Below are positions 43,731 through 55,344 of a stretch of DNA of 64,000 bases, in pieces. The position numbers and the translations under genes were made by a program. The notes under the pieces were generated by a model, which saw only the letters and a program-made list of their open reading frames with translations, did no database searches and was not told the origin of the DNA. Numbering within the stretch: position 1 is the stretch's first letter; each line of letters begins with the position of its first letter. Source of the DNA: Anodontia alba (Eukaryota; Mollusca; Bivalvia; Lucinida; Lucinidae); contig OZ024835.1 in assembly GCA_964016985.1 (NCBI GenBank), forward strand, positions 63,944,828 through 64,008,827, in the 5' to 3' direction.

Positions 43731-43968
43731 GGGCCCAGTTGTTCAAAGCGTCGTTAGCTTAACGAGCTCATTAAGGGTCATTTTGTTAACTGTTTTAGCG
43801 GATTCAATATACAATATTTTGATATTTTTTGCTGAAAAAAAGTGAGTAGCTTTGCAAAAGCTACTCACATTTTTTCAGCAAAAAATATCAAAATATTTGC
43901 GTATCACTCGATGTAAATTTTAACGAATCGTTAACTAACGACATCGTTAGCTTTGAACAACTGGGCCC
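43731..43968. mobile_element. I element copy 1
   Basis: GGGCCCAGTTGTTCAAAGCG ... GCTTTGAACAACTGGGCCC; inner GTGAGTAGC...GCTACTCAC hairpin; subterminal TAACGAGCTC / TTAACTAACGACATCG. Superfamily unassigned; no clear target duplication. Confidence 0.8.
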
Positions 43969-44467
43969 TGGTCTAGAAAACTTCACATCAGTTGCTTACA
44001 ATTTTGTCAGTGTGTTTATTGCTCTCAATGATAATTTCTTTTAGAATCTACTTCTATGACTTTTTGTTGAAGACATATTAAGAATATGTTTGCAGTGGGA
44101 TATCGGGATCAAATTTATACCATACAAATCGAGTTTTAAAATTCTAACCTTTTTTGTGGGGTGCTGTTGCCCAAATTGCCACCAGATTTAACATGACACA
44201 TTTCTACAATCCGTCTTCCTGATACTACCAACCTTTTACCTTCCCTGCTAACGCTGATAGCGCTGAAGTCTGCATTCAAACACATCAGTCTTATACAATC
44301 GGATGCTTATAAATCACGAATAAATAAACAAAACCAAAGACAACTTAAAACTTGATTAAATTAGATTTTAATCATACGAGAAGTGTAACCCAATCTGCGG
44401 GCCTACTAAATACCGAAAAGGACCTTTCCACCTAAAATGGTAACGAAGAGGACTTTATACGGTTGCA
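43969..44467. other. Mostly unassigned; holds the 44136-44285 fragment
   Basis: Besides the coding-like fragment there is no recognised repeat or exon. Confidence 0.4.
44136..44285 (-). pseudogene. Unrecognised coding-like fragment with GRRIVEM motif
   Basis: A 49-codon frame starts MCLNADFSAISVSREGKRLV, continues VSGRRIVEMCHVKSGGNLGN and ends STPQKRLEF-TAA. The S-G-R-R-I-V motif resembles a string I associate with transposon-linked or uncharacterised invertebrate proteins, but this is a loose recollection. A GTAAAAG after SREG could be a donor. It is probably a relic of a longer gene or autonomous transposon. Confidence 0.3.
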
Positions 44468-44706
44468 TTAATATATGAGCCAGCGCATGACAAAACCTAC
44501 AAAATGGCATGTGCGCCCAGCGAATCTCACCCTGTGCATCCGCCCAGTCTGATCAGAGTCTTTGCTGTGCGCTTAATGGATAGCTCGGATACCAAGCTTT
44601 CTTCTGTAGACACCGAAACCTCTTATCAGACTAGGCAGGTGCCAAGGCTAATCTGAGTCTTCACTCATGCCATTTTGTAGGTTTTGTCATGCCCTGGCTC
44701 ATATTA
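44468..44706. mobile_element. V element
   Basis: Left ATGAGCCAGCGCATGACAAA and right TTTGTCATGCCCTGGCTCAT are inverted; continuing ACCTACAAAATGGCATG / CATGCCATTTTGTAGGT. The O-like interior has GATCAGAGTC-type hairpins. Confidence 0.7.
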
Positions 44707-45653
44707 ATCTTGACCTCTTAATCGTGTCGGTAAAATGTATTGCACGCTTTGACAAGACCTGTCGCCATACAGAATAGCTCGCCTGAACTCGCGCATGTCA
44801 ATCAAAAATAAAAATAATAATAATAAAAAAAATTAATGATAATGAGGTCCCAAAAACTTTGATGTAAAATTTTAACATGAAAATTCTAAGTCTGTGACCT
44901 TGACCTTGACATGGCCTAGTGTGGTAGGGATGGTACTGCGCAATATTTTGGACCAATATGTATAATCATACCAAAGATGAATCAAATCGGTGATAAGGCT
45001 AAGAAATAATGACGTCTTAAAAACAATAACGAAAACTTTAACATTTGTGGGCAATGAGGCCAACGCCAACATCGACGCCGACGCCGAGGGTAGCACAATA
45101 GCTCTCCGTGAACGTTGTCTTGTCCGGGTTAATTAAAAAAAAATAAAATATTATCTATACAGAGTCACCAAATCTGCAACATGTTAAAAAAAAATGTCAG
45201 TGGCACATGCCTGGCTTTCTACTCTTTTAATATTTCAAAAAATAAATTTGTATACAGTTTATGCGTTGCTTTTTTTTTTTAGCGTATATCCCAATCAGTT
45301 CTAGAGGCCTATAGAATTTCAGGTAAATTTAAGTCTTGGGAACAAATTCTTTTGAGAAGAGTTTCTAATAGCAAATAAACAATTCCTTATCTGATAGGCA
45401 CAACCTCCTGACAGTGTTGTCGCTTGACTGATGAGAGTGTGAAGCTCTATATTATTTTTGTTTTATTTTATACATGTAAGGATAAAGTGTTCATCTCTTT
45501 GCTTAAGCCATGTGCTTACAAATGTCACGGTGGGGAAAATAATGCCCATAAATGTGAAAATCCATGTGCCCTCAAATGTGTAAAATCCATGTGCCCACAA
45601 AATAATATCACATTAACAAGTCTATGTAATATGTACCCCAAAGTTCCATTGTC
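44707..45653. repeat. Dispersed repeat at 44870-45120, otherwise unassigned
   Basis: 'tgaccttgaccttgacatggcc...accaaagatgaatcaaatcgg...' followed by GACGCCGACGCCGAGG is a dispersed-repeat-like stretch. 45424-45657 has a Cys-rich frame made of the repeated AATCCATGTGCCC motif and is not called. Confidence 0.4.
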
Positions 45654-45705
<52 letters not shown>

Positions 45706-45736
45706 TAATAATAATAATAACAACAACAACAACAAC

Positions 45737-45771
<35 letters not shown>
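45654..45771. repeat. (AAT)n / (CAA)n microsatellite
   Basis: About 39 trinucleotides, AAT with an internal CAA block. Confidence 0.95.
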
Positions 45772-45773
<2 letters not shown>

Positions 45774-46014
45774 TAGGGAAATATTGGGTTTACACTAGTA
45801 GAATGTTTCAGAAATGTGCAGGTTTTAAACCATATTTTCAATTTGCGTTTTACTTCTAGCAGCCTTTTTATTGCATACATCTGTTTCAATGTGCCTAACA
45901 ACTAACATATTCCACATTCTCTATATCATAAAGTGAAACTGCGATGCCTTACATAGCTCTAGATAATGGGTATATCTAGATTATTTTTTTTGGTGACATC
46001 TTCACAAAAACATA

Positions 46015-46445
46015 CAGACAACCCTCTTTATACCGACACTCGATACAACGACAATATTCGTTATAATGACAATTTGACTATCATGAAACGTTCGTTTAAG
46101 AGGAAAGAATTAGCCACAAATTATGCAAGAATATTGTATTTAATACTTTTAAGAAACATATGTTTTGGATATTTGTTAGAATCGCCTCTATGAGGCGATT
46201 CTAACAAATATCCAAAACATATGTTCAATGCGGAAATCAGAAGAAAAAAAAAACAAGACCTTTCTTACATATCAATCTGCTCATTAAGTATTCTATACAA
46301 CGGCAAATTCATTTTAATGGCAACGTCTTTGGGAACAAATGTTGTCGTTGTAACGAGGGTTCACTGTATGTGGTGGGTACTCATTAGAAGCGCCTCTGCT
46401 AGGCGTTCCTCATGAGTGCCCATATTAAATGTTTTTTGTTGTTTT
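46015..46445. mobile_element. C element, intact, followed by an M hairpin
   Basis: 46015-46366: TA-CAGACAACCCTCTTTATACC ... GTAACGAGGGTTCACTG-TA, central hairpin GGATATTTGTTAGAATCGCC. 46370-46445: M hairpin GGTGGGTACTCATTAGAAGC. Confidence 0.8.
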
Positions 46446-46539
46446 GTTTTATGGAGATATCAGAAAGTTGTAATAATTTGGTTATAAGTGACATAGCTAG
46501 AGTTATGTATTAATTTACATAAACATTTTAGCATACAGG

Positions 46540-46780
46540 GCCCAGTTGTTCAAAGCGTCGTTAGTTTAACGAGCTCGTTAAGGGTCATTTCGTTAACTGC
46601 TTTAGCGGATTCAGTATACAGTATTCTGGTATTTTTTGCTGAAAAATGTGAGTAGCTTTTGCACTGCAAAAGCCACTCACATTTTTTTAGCAAAACATTT
46701 CAGCATATTTACGTATCACTCGATGTAAATTTTAACGAATCGTTAACTAAAGACGTCGTTAGCTTTGAACAAATGGGCCC
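46540..46780. mobile_element. I element copy 2
   Basis: GGGCCCAGTTGTTCAAAGCG ... GCTTTGAACAAATGGGCCC; hairpin GTGAGTAGCTTTTGCACTGC.... Confidence 0.8.
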
Positions 46781-47540
46781 AGGTTTCAATTGGCCCATTC
46801 ACTTTTTGTTGCTAAATTTTAAAATTAAATTTTAAATTTAGCCGCACACCTATGTGCCATAATCATCAAATATGACCGAGTATTTTAGATAAATAGAAAG
46901 AGTTCGGAAAAGGTAAAAATTTCTCATACCTTAGTTTTAAAACAGGAACTGAAATCAATGGAAGAAATATTTTTTACCACTAATCCACTTCAGTATTGTG
47001 ATCAGTTTTATTTTCAGTTGTAAACCACTGTATTACCTTTAAGCAAATGTTATGTCTTTAACAAAACAACGGCAGCAGGACCTATCAAGAAAAAAGAGCC
47101 TTACCGCGGTGCATACGCAAAACTGATGCTTAGATCAATTTGTTTATCCGCATAGTTTCCTTTTTCGTATAAGCTGATGGTCACGAAAAGCGTTATAGTG
47201 CATTGGTGGACAGTAAAATTGCTGATCAAAGCGCACGGTGCGCAGGCAGATCGGATACTGAGTAAATTTATTATTATATAAGGCTCCTTTTCTCTCCCGT
47301 CTTAGAGAGACCTCTCCGGTTGCTGGTCCTAATTTGAGTTAAATCATAGAAAAAACGTGTTGATACACATATATGCGAATATGCAAGGCGGACAGCGAGT
47401 GCCCGGATCAGCCTGCGCATCCGCGCAGGCTGATCCGGGCATTCGCTGTCCGCTCACACATTCACTGATCCTGAACAAATCAACTTGTGAACAGAGAGGA
47501 ACCTGATCAGAACGCTCTTATATTCTGCCTTCGCTGTTCG
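46781..47540. repeat. Unassigned, with a 70-bp palindrome
   Basis: About 47388-47455 is a nearly perfect palindrome (GGCGGACAGCGAGTGCCCGG ... complement, centre GCGCATCCGCGC). The remaining sequence shows no gene. Confidence 0.6.
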
Positions 47541-47620
47541 CGCAAGCGCTAAGCTCCCTTTGTATGTGGTCAGGATGATTTAATTATCGCCAGGTAGCAA
47601 TTTCGGACTAATTATTGAAT

Positions 47621-47755
47621 ATGTTCGAGTCTATTAGAACTGTAAACCTGGGGTACACTCAAGGCTGCACAGAAGTAACCGGCACTTTCTGGGACTTTTT
47701 GGAGGATGAATGTAGCAACCCCTCAATTGACAGGTATCAAAAATTGAAACTTTGA
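47621..47755 (+). CDS. Candidate short ORF resembling an Orange domain
   Basis: The 44-codon frame starts MFESIRTVNLGYTQGCTEVT, continues GTFWDFLEDECSNPSIDRYQ and ends KLKL-TGA, with an in-frame stop upstream of the ATG. G-Y-T-Q-x-C-x-E-V-T followed by F and L resembles the Orange domain of Hairy/HES proteins, but no bHLH is next to it and one residue must be inserted to align. Alternatively it is spliced at CAG-GTATCA (47732 region) to a later exon. It lies in a repeat-poor stretch (47540-48240). Weak candidate. Confidence 0.3.
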   Translation: MFESIRTVNLGYTQGCTEVTGTFWDFLEDECSNPSIDRYQKLKL

Positions 47756-48249
47756 AATTTCACCACTTCTTCTTTTGGCTCCAGCAAACACAAACAGAAA
47801 CATTTATTTCTTTGAAACAATCAGGAAATTACACACCAACATTTTTTCTTCAAAAAGAATAATAAGTTTCAATTCAAATTTATCATTAACCAGTCACATG
47901 TCACCTTACATAAAATAACTACCCCGGGCTTCCCTGCACTTTTTTTTTGCACCAATCAGCAGCTCTGGCACAAATTTTCTGTGCCCTATATGCCTTCAGC
48001 AAATATCCACATAGTAGAGTAGAACTTTGAAAATATTGTCACCGTACATACTCTAAATATTGGGGTCACCTGCACGTTCCATACCATGCTTGACTTGTAA
48101 GAGTATATAATGTTTTAAGAGTATATATTGACGCAACCGAAATGGCTGCTAATGCGAATAAACACTATGTATGCTTGTTTGCAACAAAAATATGAAAAAG
48201 TTTACAGCTTTGATAATATTTATTCGATTCTGTTTAAAAGGTGATAACT
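47756..48249. other. No repeat or gene recognised
   Basis: One of the few repeat-poor stretches; follows the candidate ORF at 47621. No convincing exon. Confidence 0.4.
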
Positions 48250-48611
48250 CATCATGAAAACATGTCTATATAATGTTGACCCCCTTAAACCTCACTTTTA
48301 TATAGTAAAACTGGGATTTACAGGGGTATACATTATTTTTCATATTTCTGCTCAAAACATAGATTGTGGTACTCGTTAGAACCGCCTCGGCGAGGCGGTT
48401 CTAACGAGTACTCACAAACTATGTTTTTGAGCAGACATAAGAAAAATATTAGAATTTCTATCTGAAATTTTTCGCCGAGGCAGATCTAAAGAGTACTCAC
48501 AATCTAAGTTTTTGAGCAGACATAAGAAAAATATTAGATTTTGTATCTGAAATTTTTCATATTTTGCTGGTAAATTTTCCAATATATTTGAATAGGCTTG
48601 TTTTCGTAATG
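48250..48611. mobile_element. A element copy 8, with duplicated arm
   Basis: CATCATGAAAACATGTCTAT ... AATAGGCTTGTTTTCGTAATG. The right arm (GAGTACTCACAAxCTA ... AGACATAAGAAAAATATTAGA) occurs twice, adding about 80 bp. Confidence 0.85.
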
Positions 48612-49002
48612 TAGTGATGTAAATTGTTCGTTTTGACATGTCTTGTTACAAGAATAACGGCTACTCTTTATTTTGAGATCACATGAGACGGGTTAACAAT
48701 AATTTAACCGTTCAAAAGATGCAAAATGGCTTGTAAGAAAAACATTCCCGAACGCTCTCGATATCTGAACAAACACCAAATAAGTAGCTGTTACGCTACC
48801 TTTTAGACCGGGTAAGACCAAATTCCTAAAATTGACCGGTAAATAATTCAGCGACGTTCAATTACTAAGTGACAGAACGTGACTAGGTGTCATGCGGATC
48901 TGCTTGTTGTTCTTGAACTCCTAGTAGTCCGGTGCGGTACGGTCGGCGAAAGTACTAGGGAACCAGCAAACAACTTTACAGCGCGAGTTGTACATTTGAG
49001 CC
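48612..49002. other. No feature seen
   Basis: Unassigned sequence. Confidence 0.4.
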
Positions 49003-50130
49003 AAAACGTGCGAAAACGTGCTCTGTGACATGTGCGTCCAATGAAGACTCAAATCAGCCTGCGCATCCGCGCAGTCTGATTAGAGTCTTCGTTGCCCACA
49101 TGAAGAAACTTTGCGTCCTTGGATATCCAAAATGCGTTCAATGAATATTCTGTTCAGACTGCGCGAATCTTTCCTGGACGCAGATGTCCGAAGGTACATT
49201 TTCTACGTTGCGGATCATTTTATAGGCGATTCTGTTTTTATCCTGGTACCCTGGGTCTGAAGTCATTCACCAACATTGCATGGAAGCAGCACAAAGTTTT
49301 ACACAGTTTGTACGCAGCTAAAAGTTTATTTTATCGTCTGATACTGCTGACCAATAGACTCTAGGAAGACAAATTCTGCGACTTCCTGGCTGACACCAGG
49401 CTTCTTCTCAAAAGGGGTCTACTCAAAAAGGAACGCATTTGCTTCCAGATGTGAATAGAATAGAATATACACCTTTCCAGTTGAGGGCAAACCAGTTTTG
49501 ACAGAGGTGTATTCATTCTACTTAAACCAAGGCTCCTTTAACGCTTGGCACTCTGGGTAAATCATTCAGCAGACGACTTTTTGAAATTTTTCTTATTTTT
49601 TCCCAGAAAACGGGATTTGACTTTTCATGCAAATTGTGTCGAATCGAGCCAATTTGTATAAAATTGCAGATTCTGTTTTCTGGGAAAAATAAGAAAACAA
49701 ATCATCATTTTGTCGTCTGTTGAATATGCCCAGAGAAAGTGGTAAAGGTTAAGTCATTAAAACAGGAAGAAATGGAGCCAGTGTTAATAAAACAAGGATG
49801 AAATTGGATGCTAGGCCAGAAAATATTTCAGCTTAACCACTCTGCGCATGCGTGGTCAACGAGTTTCCAAGCGTCGGTATGGGACTTACATGGAAACACA
49901 AATTAACCGCAACGTGAGAAAACGTACCTTCTGACAGAGTCGCCAAATGAACACTCTACTGAGCCTGCGCAACCGCGCGGTCTGATTTGAGTCTTCGTTT
50001 GCCATATTTCGGAAATTAGCATCCTTGGCTACAAGGTGCGCCTAGTGAAGATTCTGCGCGGGTTGATCTGAATCTGCGTTGGACGCACATGTCCAAAGGT
50101 ACGTTTTCTGACTTTGCGGCTCAACTGATC
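49003..50130. mobile_element. O, Q, G and O elements in succession
   Basis: O 49003-49215 (GCCAAAACGTGCGAAAACGT ... GGTACATTTTCTACGTTGCG). Q about 49390-49520. G 49538-49752 with TTAA at both edges (TTAACGCTTGGCACTCTGGG). O 49905-50125 (ACCGCAACGTGAGAAAACGT ... AGGTACGTTTTCTGACTTTG). Confidence 0.65.
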
Positions 50131-50339
50131 GAACTGTGCGCATGCGTTAGACGGTTTACTGTTATGCTTTTTATTACATAGACCAGGTATCTTTTTACAC
50201 TGTTGTGGTGTTATATTCTGGTAAAGAGGACGATAAAATGTCTATAATAAATATGTAGACGTTACATGAGAAAAGGGTAGAAAATGACATGTATCTTCTA
50301 TTTTCCATTTATAACCTTCAAGTTATGCTATCCAAAAGG

Positions 50340-50580
50340 GTCAAACTACCAATACTGGTGCACCAAAAGCATATTATCAATGCACGAATAAAATTTGCTG
50401 ATGCACGGACAAAACTATGAATTTTATAAATACCGATAAAATAATCAGTGCATCGATAAATTATATCAATGCACTGGTAACACAGCGGTGCGCCGATACC
50501 TTCGCTGCGTGCAAATATTACTATATCGATGCACCGTTTTCACAATTATCGGTGCAGCTATACTCTTGCTGCTGGCGTAT
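50340..50580. repeat. Cluster of TGCACCGATA-like motifs
   Basis: Direct and inverted variants of (A)TGCA(C/T)CGATA / TATCGGTGCA occur about eight to ten times in roughly 230 bp (for example TGGTGCACC, CAGTGCATCGATA, TCGATGCACCG, TATCGGTGCAG), with one more at about 51552. Confidence 0.55.
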
Positions 50581-50630
50581 ATTTCTTTCTCTGATTCTGA
50601 GTCTGTATGCCAAGGATGTGCACCTGGAGA

Positions 50631-51037
50631 TTAACCTTTACGATTCTCTGGACTAATTCAGCAGACGACAAACTGACGATAGCTTTCTTATTTTTCCCAG
50701 AAAAGAGGCTTAAACATGTCATGCAAATTGTCTTAACCCTTAAAGCGCCAAGAAAAACTGCATCTGAAAATGTCGTCTGCTTATGTCGTCTGCTGAATAT
50801 TCTTGCAAACTTTTCAAACCTATTTTTGCTTACCAGCAAACAGTCTGATCTGGGTCCACACATTTTGCAGAAATGACATTTAAAATCACAAGCAGAAAAC
50901 AAAGCAGACGACAATTGTTGTGATTGGCGCTTTAAGGGTTAATAGGCTTTGTCAAAGCATATTTTGTAGGAAAAATAAGAAGAAAATTATTTCAAATATC
51001 GTCTGCTGAAATGTGTACCCAGCAGGCTGAGCGTTAA
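50631..51037. mobile_element. G element carrying an H element
   Basis: G: TTAACCTTTACGATTCTCTG ... CAGCAGGCTGAGCGTTAA. H lies at 50737-50938 between two TTAA copies (50733-50736 and 50939-50942) with ends CCCTTAAAGCGCCAAG and GATTGGCGCTTTAAGGG. This is a clean TTAA target duplication. Confidence 0.85.
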
Positions 51038-51275
51038 TCTCTAGATCTGACTTATGTCAGTTTTTTGAGACATTATGCTTCCTACCCAATTTCGCTCGAC
51101 AAATGAGATCAGACAGCGACAGTTTTGTGTGATCCTTTAGACCCTCATACAAGACAACCTGCTTTCTTTCCTACGTTGCTTCTGAGTTTATTCATTGTCA
51201 ATCAAAATATATTATTACCTGTCATTTAACCTTAACCACTTGACTGGGCCGTAAAACCTCAACACAAACAAAACC

Positions 51276-51454
51276 TTAACCACTCTCTGCGCAAATTCAG
51301 CAAACTGCAAATTCTCTTTTTTTCCCAGAAAACAGACCTTTGGCAATTTTCAAAGACAATCTCTATTAAATGCCAAAGCCAATTGTCTGAGAAAAATAAG
51401 AGATATATTTCAAAATATCATCTGAGGTAAGTTTATCCAGCATGCTAAGCGTTA
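51276..51454. mobile_element. G element, beside a SINE tail fragment
   Basis: TTAACCACTCTCTGCGCAAA ... CCAGCATGCTAAGCGTTA. The preceding 51233-51275 (ACTTGACTGGGCCGTAAAAC, then CAACACAAACAAAAC) is the 3' end of the SINE seen at 61037. Confidence 0.65.
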
Positions 51455-52226
51455 TTGAACCAAAGAACTGCTGACGTAAGCCGAGATCTGATTGGTTGAA
51501 TCATATTTATGAACCAATAGTTTTTTTTTTTTTGTTTTTGTTTACTCTTTATCGGTGCACCGATTTCGATGCGTTTTTACCCCTCCAGCAACAAGTTCTA
51601 CGCAGGTATATATACACAGAGAGACCCTTATGTAGTTACAGTCAACCTACCCCGACTGCGAGGGGTGCTCCTACCTAGCGAAGGCTCTTACGAATCAGGA
51701 GAAGAAGGTCGGTAAGATCCATTACTAATAAGATTTAACTGAAAAACTGAAGAATTTGATTGGTTGAACTGCACCTGCAGTGCGGTTTTTACCCTTTATA
51801 TAACCGTAAAACACGCCAGGTAAAACACATCACTAAAGACAAACGCATATTACACTTGGTAGGTTTTACGCCGTTTCCGCGATGGAAGACAACTTTTGTG
51901 ACTTCCTGTTTGTGGTTCTGCAAACCAACTCCCATCTGCAAAGGGGGTCTACTCTAAAAGGAAAGAATTTGCTCCCCATTTTCTTTCTATTTTGATTAGA
52001 TCCTTTTTTTCAGAAAGGAAGCAAACACAGTTTGACAGAATTGCCTCCCCTGAAAGTGTATTCATGCGGAGTTTCCCCTTAAATAAGATTTAACTGACAA
52101 TTTAAAAAAAAGAAGATCAGACCGACCTTGAACTTCGCTGTTCACATATTGCATACAAGCCTTTTATTGTTTTGTGCATCTTTTCCTTTGAAAAGTGTGT
52201 CAAAGGGTTCTGATCCTTGGCTGTTT
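51455..52226. repeat. Q element at 51890-52070, otherwise unassigned
   Basis: 'tgtgacttcctg...tctactctaaaaggaaagaatttgctcccc' to 'acagaattgcctcccc' is Q. The ORFs at 51496 and 51760 lack support. Confidence 0.45.
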
Positions 52227-52489
52227 CATCACTAAAACGTGCCTATATAATTTTGACTCCCTTAAACCCCATTTTTATAGATAAAACTGGTGTTTACAGG
52301 GTTGTACATTATTTTTCTTATTTCTGCTCAAAACATAGATTGTGGGTACTCGTTAGAACCGCCTCGACGAGTACCCACAATCTATGTTTTGAGCAGAGAT
52401 ATGAAAAATATCAGAATTTTTGTATCTGAAAACTTTCATTTTTGGTGGTAAAATTGTCAGTATATTTGAATAGGCATGTTTTCGTAATG
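52227..52489. mobile_element. A element copy 9
   Basis: CATCACTAAAACGTGCCTAT ... AATAGGCATGTTTTCGTAATG; the central hairpin is shortened. Confidence 0.85.
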
Positions 52490-52497
52490 TTATCTAC

Positions 52498-52819
52498 GAG
52501 TAAAACTTAAATGACTCGAACACCTATAGCTCATTTTCCATAGCAGATTCGAACCCGTTTTTGAGTCCCCAGATTCTTCCGATATCTCAAGAAAACAAAT
52601 ATTTAGGGATAGTTTAGTGATTTTTTTTTATCAGTTTATCGTAAAAGAATAATGAGTACACTCAACATACATTGTTACAGAAGATCGAAAGACATCCCTA
52701 AATAATAACCATTTGTCTTCCGACCTGCCACTATGAATAACCCTCAGTGGCTCGAACTACCCATGTCTAGAACAAAATTCCATGGTCACATAGATGTTCG
52801 AGCCATTGAAGTAGAACTT
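52498..52819. mobile_element. B element, degraded, abutting the A element
   Basis: 'ttaaatgactcgaacacc...', 'gagtacactcaacatac', then TGTTCGAGCCATTGAAGTAG. One hairpin arm is lost. Confidence 0.6.
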
Positions 52820-53636
52820 ATGATAATTCCTTTTTTGCCTTTTTCCCATGCAAGATCACAGCTCAGCCCCTTCATGCGAAAAAATGTCCTCACAGAATAT
52901 GCGAGCTGTAAAGACGCAGATAAGACTGCTAATCTGAACATTCTAGTCAGTCTCCTTGTCATACGTCTATACTGTATATGTTATATGTACTGTTTAAATA
53001 TTCTGTCAGCGGACAACGTAGGTATTAATTAGACTGCACAGGAGCGCAGGCTGATGGGAGAGTTCGCGATCCATGTATGCCCCGAAGAGATCATTCGGAT
53101 GTAACGGCTCCTTAATGACCAATAAAATGCACATAAAACGGAATATATGTCTTGTGGACATTTTTAGACAAAGACTTGTCCTGTCGGTTTCCTTTGTGGC
53201 TTTAATGTTCTACCGTATTAATCATAATCCTTTGGATAGAGATGCATGAGTAAACAGTGTAGACCCAAATCAGACGCCGCAGAACGCGGCGTCTGATCTG
53301 GGTCTACACTGTTTGCCACTCATCCAGCAGTTTTTAAAGAAGTGAATTAGTATAAATTTAGGACAAATATGGTAAGGGGTAATGGTGCCCAAACAATTTT
53401 GAGCAAATACGGTTTAACGCACAGCACTAAAAGGCTACATATAGATAAACAGTTATTTTCTCATGCTATTTAGCTTTGCCTTAAAACATCCATGTGAAGT
53501 GTCTATTTCATGAATATATATATTTTTTCTCCTTCTTAGGGAGATTGTGCTAAGTTAGTTCCACCTTGTTCTATAGTTACTATCGTATCTCCTCACATGT
53601 CATGACTGACCTCAGTGATTAACCCTTTCACCCTTG
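52820..53636. repeat. O remnants and an E element
   Basis: About 52850-53100 has damaged O sequence. E spans about 53212-53415 with a perfect hairpin (AGACGCCGCAGAACGCGGCG). No gene. Confidence 0.5.
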
Positions 53637-54060
53637 CATTACGAAAACACGCCTATTCAAATATACTAAAAATTTTCACCACCAAACAAAAAAAAAAAAA
53701 AAAAAAAAAAAAAATGAAAATGTTCAGATAAAAATTGTGATATTTTTCATATTTCTGATCAAAACATAGATTGTGGGTACTCGATAGAACAGCCTCGACG
53801 AAGCGATTCTAACGAGTACCCACAATCTATGTTTTTGAGTAGAAATAACAGAAATAATGTATACCACTGTAAACCCCAATTTTACTATATAAAAGTGCGG
53901 TTTAAGGGGGTCAAAACTATATAGGCATGTTCTCGTGATGAGGTTCTGAAATGGACTCTTCCATCACTGAATTTGGACACAACATTACGAGTCGTCTCAT
54001 CTGGGTCTCTGCACGGTTTGCAAAGGTATCTGTATTTGTCTGCAGGGATGAAAGTTTTAG
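53625..54060. mobile_element. PB-D element split by A element copy 10
   Basis: TTAACCCTTTCACCCTTG is followed at 53637 by A (CATTACGAAAACACGCCTAT ... ATAGGCATGTTCTCGTGATG to 53940, with an A-run at about 53687-53714), then PB-D resumes AGGTTCTGAAATGGACTCTT. Confidence 0.8.
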
Positions 54061-54155
54061 TATATGTTTTGTTCTGTTCTGTTTTATTTTGTTCTGTTTT
54101 GTTCTGTTCTGTTATAAGCAATCGCACTGGATGAGGCGCTCTTTGAACTATTATA

Positions 54156-54252
54156 CCCAGCGTGTACACGACCTTTATACAACGTCGATGCAACGTCATG
54201 ACGTTGCGTCGATGTTGAGACGACGTTGAATAGACGTCATGTGCTTGCTGGC
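54156..54252. mobile_element. K palindrome copy 2
   Basis: CCCAGCGTGTACACGACCTT ... GACGTCATGTGCTTGCTGG; ACGT-rich arms with centre ATGACGTTGCGTCGATG. Confidence 0.75.
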
Positions 54253-54261
54253 TATGTATTG

Positions 54262-54745
54262 ATGCTTTTCATTATTCTCCATAAAAAATATACTGTGTGG
54301 GTACCACGAAAGCATATGTTGTGGGTACTCCTGTTAGTATCCACAGGATGTGTTTTCGTTGAGAAATACAGGGTCGGATTCAAAGGCGGTTCGGGGGCTT
54401 CCATCGAATCCTCCTTTAACTCAAAATTTCATTTTCATTGGGAATTTCGGATAAATTGGATAATTTGTGATACCGTATTTACTCTAAATATTCAAACCCC
54501 TTACATTTTACCGTATAATTATCTTCAACAAGCCCATTGCATTATCTATGAATGTGTATAAAATTGCCAGATGAGTGGCAAACAGTGTAGAACCTGAAGG
54601 CGGCGTCTGATCTCGGTCTACACTGTTTGCTCAGGCTTGTCTTTCCAAATACGTAGAGTATGTACGCTAATTTAATCAAATCGACCTCGACCCCCCCGGC
54701 CCCCCCCCCCTCCGCAGAAATCATCCTAGATCCGACCCTGAAATA
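54262..54745. mobile_element. M remnant and a hAT-like element around an E element
   Basis: M remnant 54262-54368. From CAGGGTCGGATTC (54369) to GATCCGACCCTG (about 54741) is an element with hAT-like ends, containing an E copy (about 54473-54665) and a C-run (54690-54710). No confident target duplication. Confidence 0.5.
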
Positions 54746-54852
54746 AGAAACACTATTTATCTGGATATCTCCGTAATCTGACGCAATGTGAGCCATGACA
54801 TTTCCACTATATCATATTAATACCCCACAAAAACCTATATAGAAGCACTTCA

Positions 54853-55097
54853 GGGCCCAGTTGTTCAAAGCTAACGACGTCGTTAGTTAACGATTCGTTA
54901 AAATTTACATCGAGTGATACGCAAATATACTGAAATTTTTTTGCTGAAAAAATGTGAGTAGCTTTTGCAGTGCAAAAGCTACTGAAATTTTTTCAGCAAA
55001 AAATATCAGAATATTGTATATTGAATCCGCTAAAACAGTTAACGAAATGACCCTTAACGAGCTCGTTAAGCTAACGACGCTTTGAACAACTGGACCC
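54853..55097. mobile_element. I element copy 3
   Basis: GGGCCCAGTTGTTCAAAGCT ... CGCTTTGAACAACTGGACCC; hairpin GTGAGTAGCTTTTGCAGTGC..., opposite orientation to the other two. Confidence 0.8.
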
Positions 55098-55344
55098 TGA
55101 TGAGTACCCATAAAATTTGTTTTTGTGGATAAATAAAAACAAAAGAAATATTTTCTAGACACCCCTTTTATCTAGTGCCATGTGAGCCAGGACGTTTTCG
55201 CCATATAATATGGGAAATGAGGACGATTTTGGTTATTAAATACATGTACATTAACACTGATTTATTATGTAAAAATTACAAATATTAGTAAGCAAATTGA
55301 AAAGCTAGTTTTAAGACGGCAAAACTCTGAAAAACCGCCATTCA

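Noticed and set aside
45424..45657. Cys-rich 77-codon frame as a secreted peptide
   Set aside because: The cysteines come from an imperfectly repeated AATCCATGTGCCC motif, with no clear signal peptide or splice sites.
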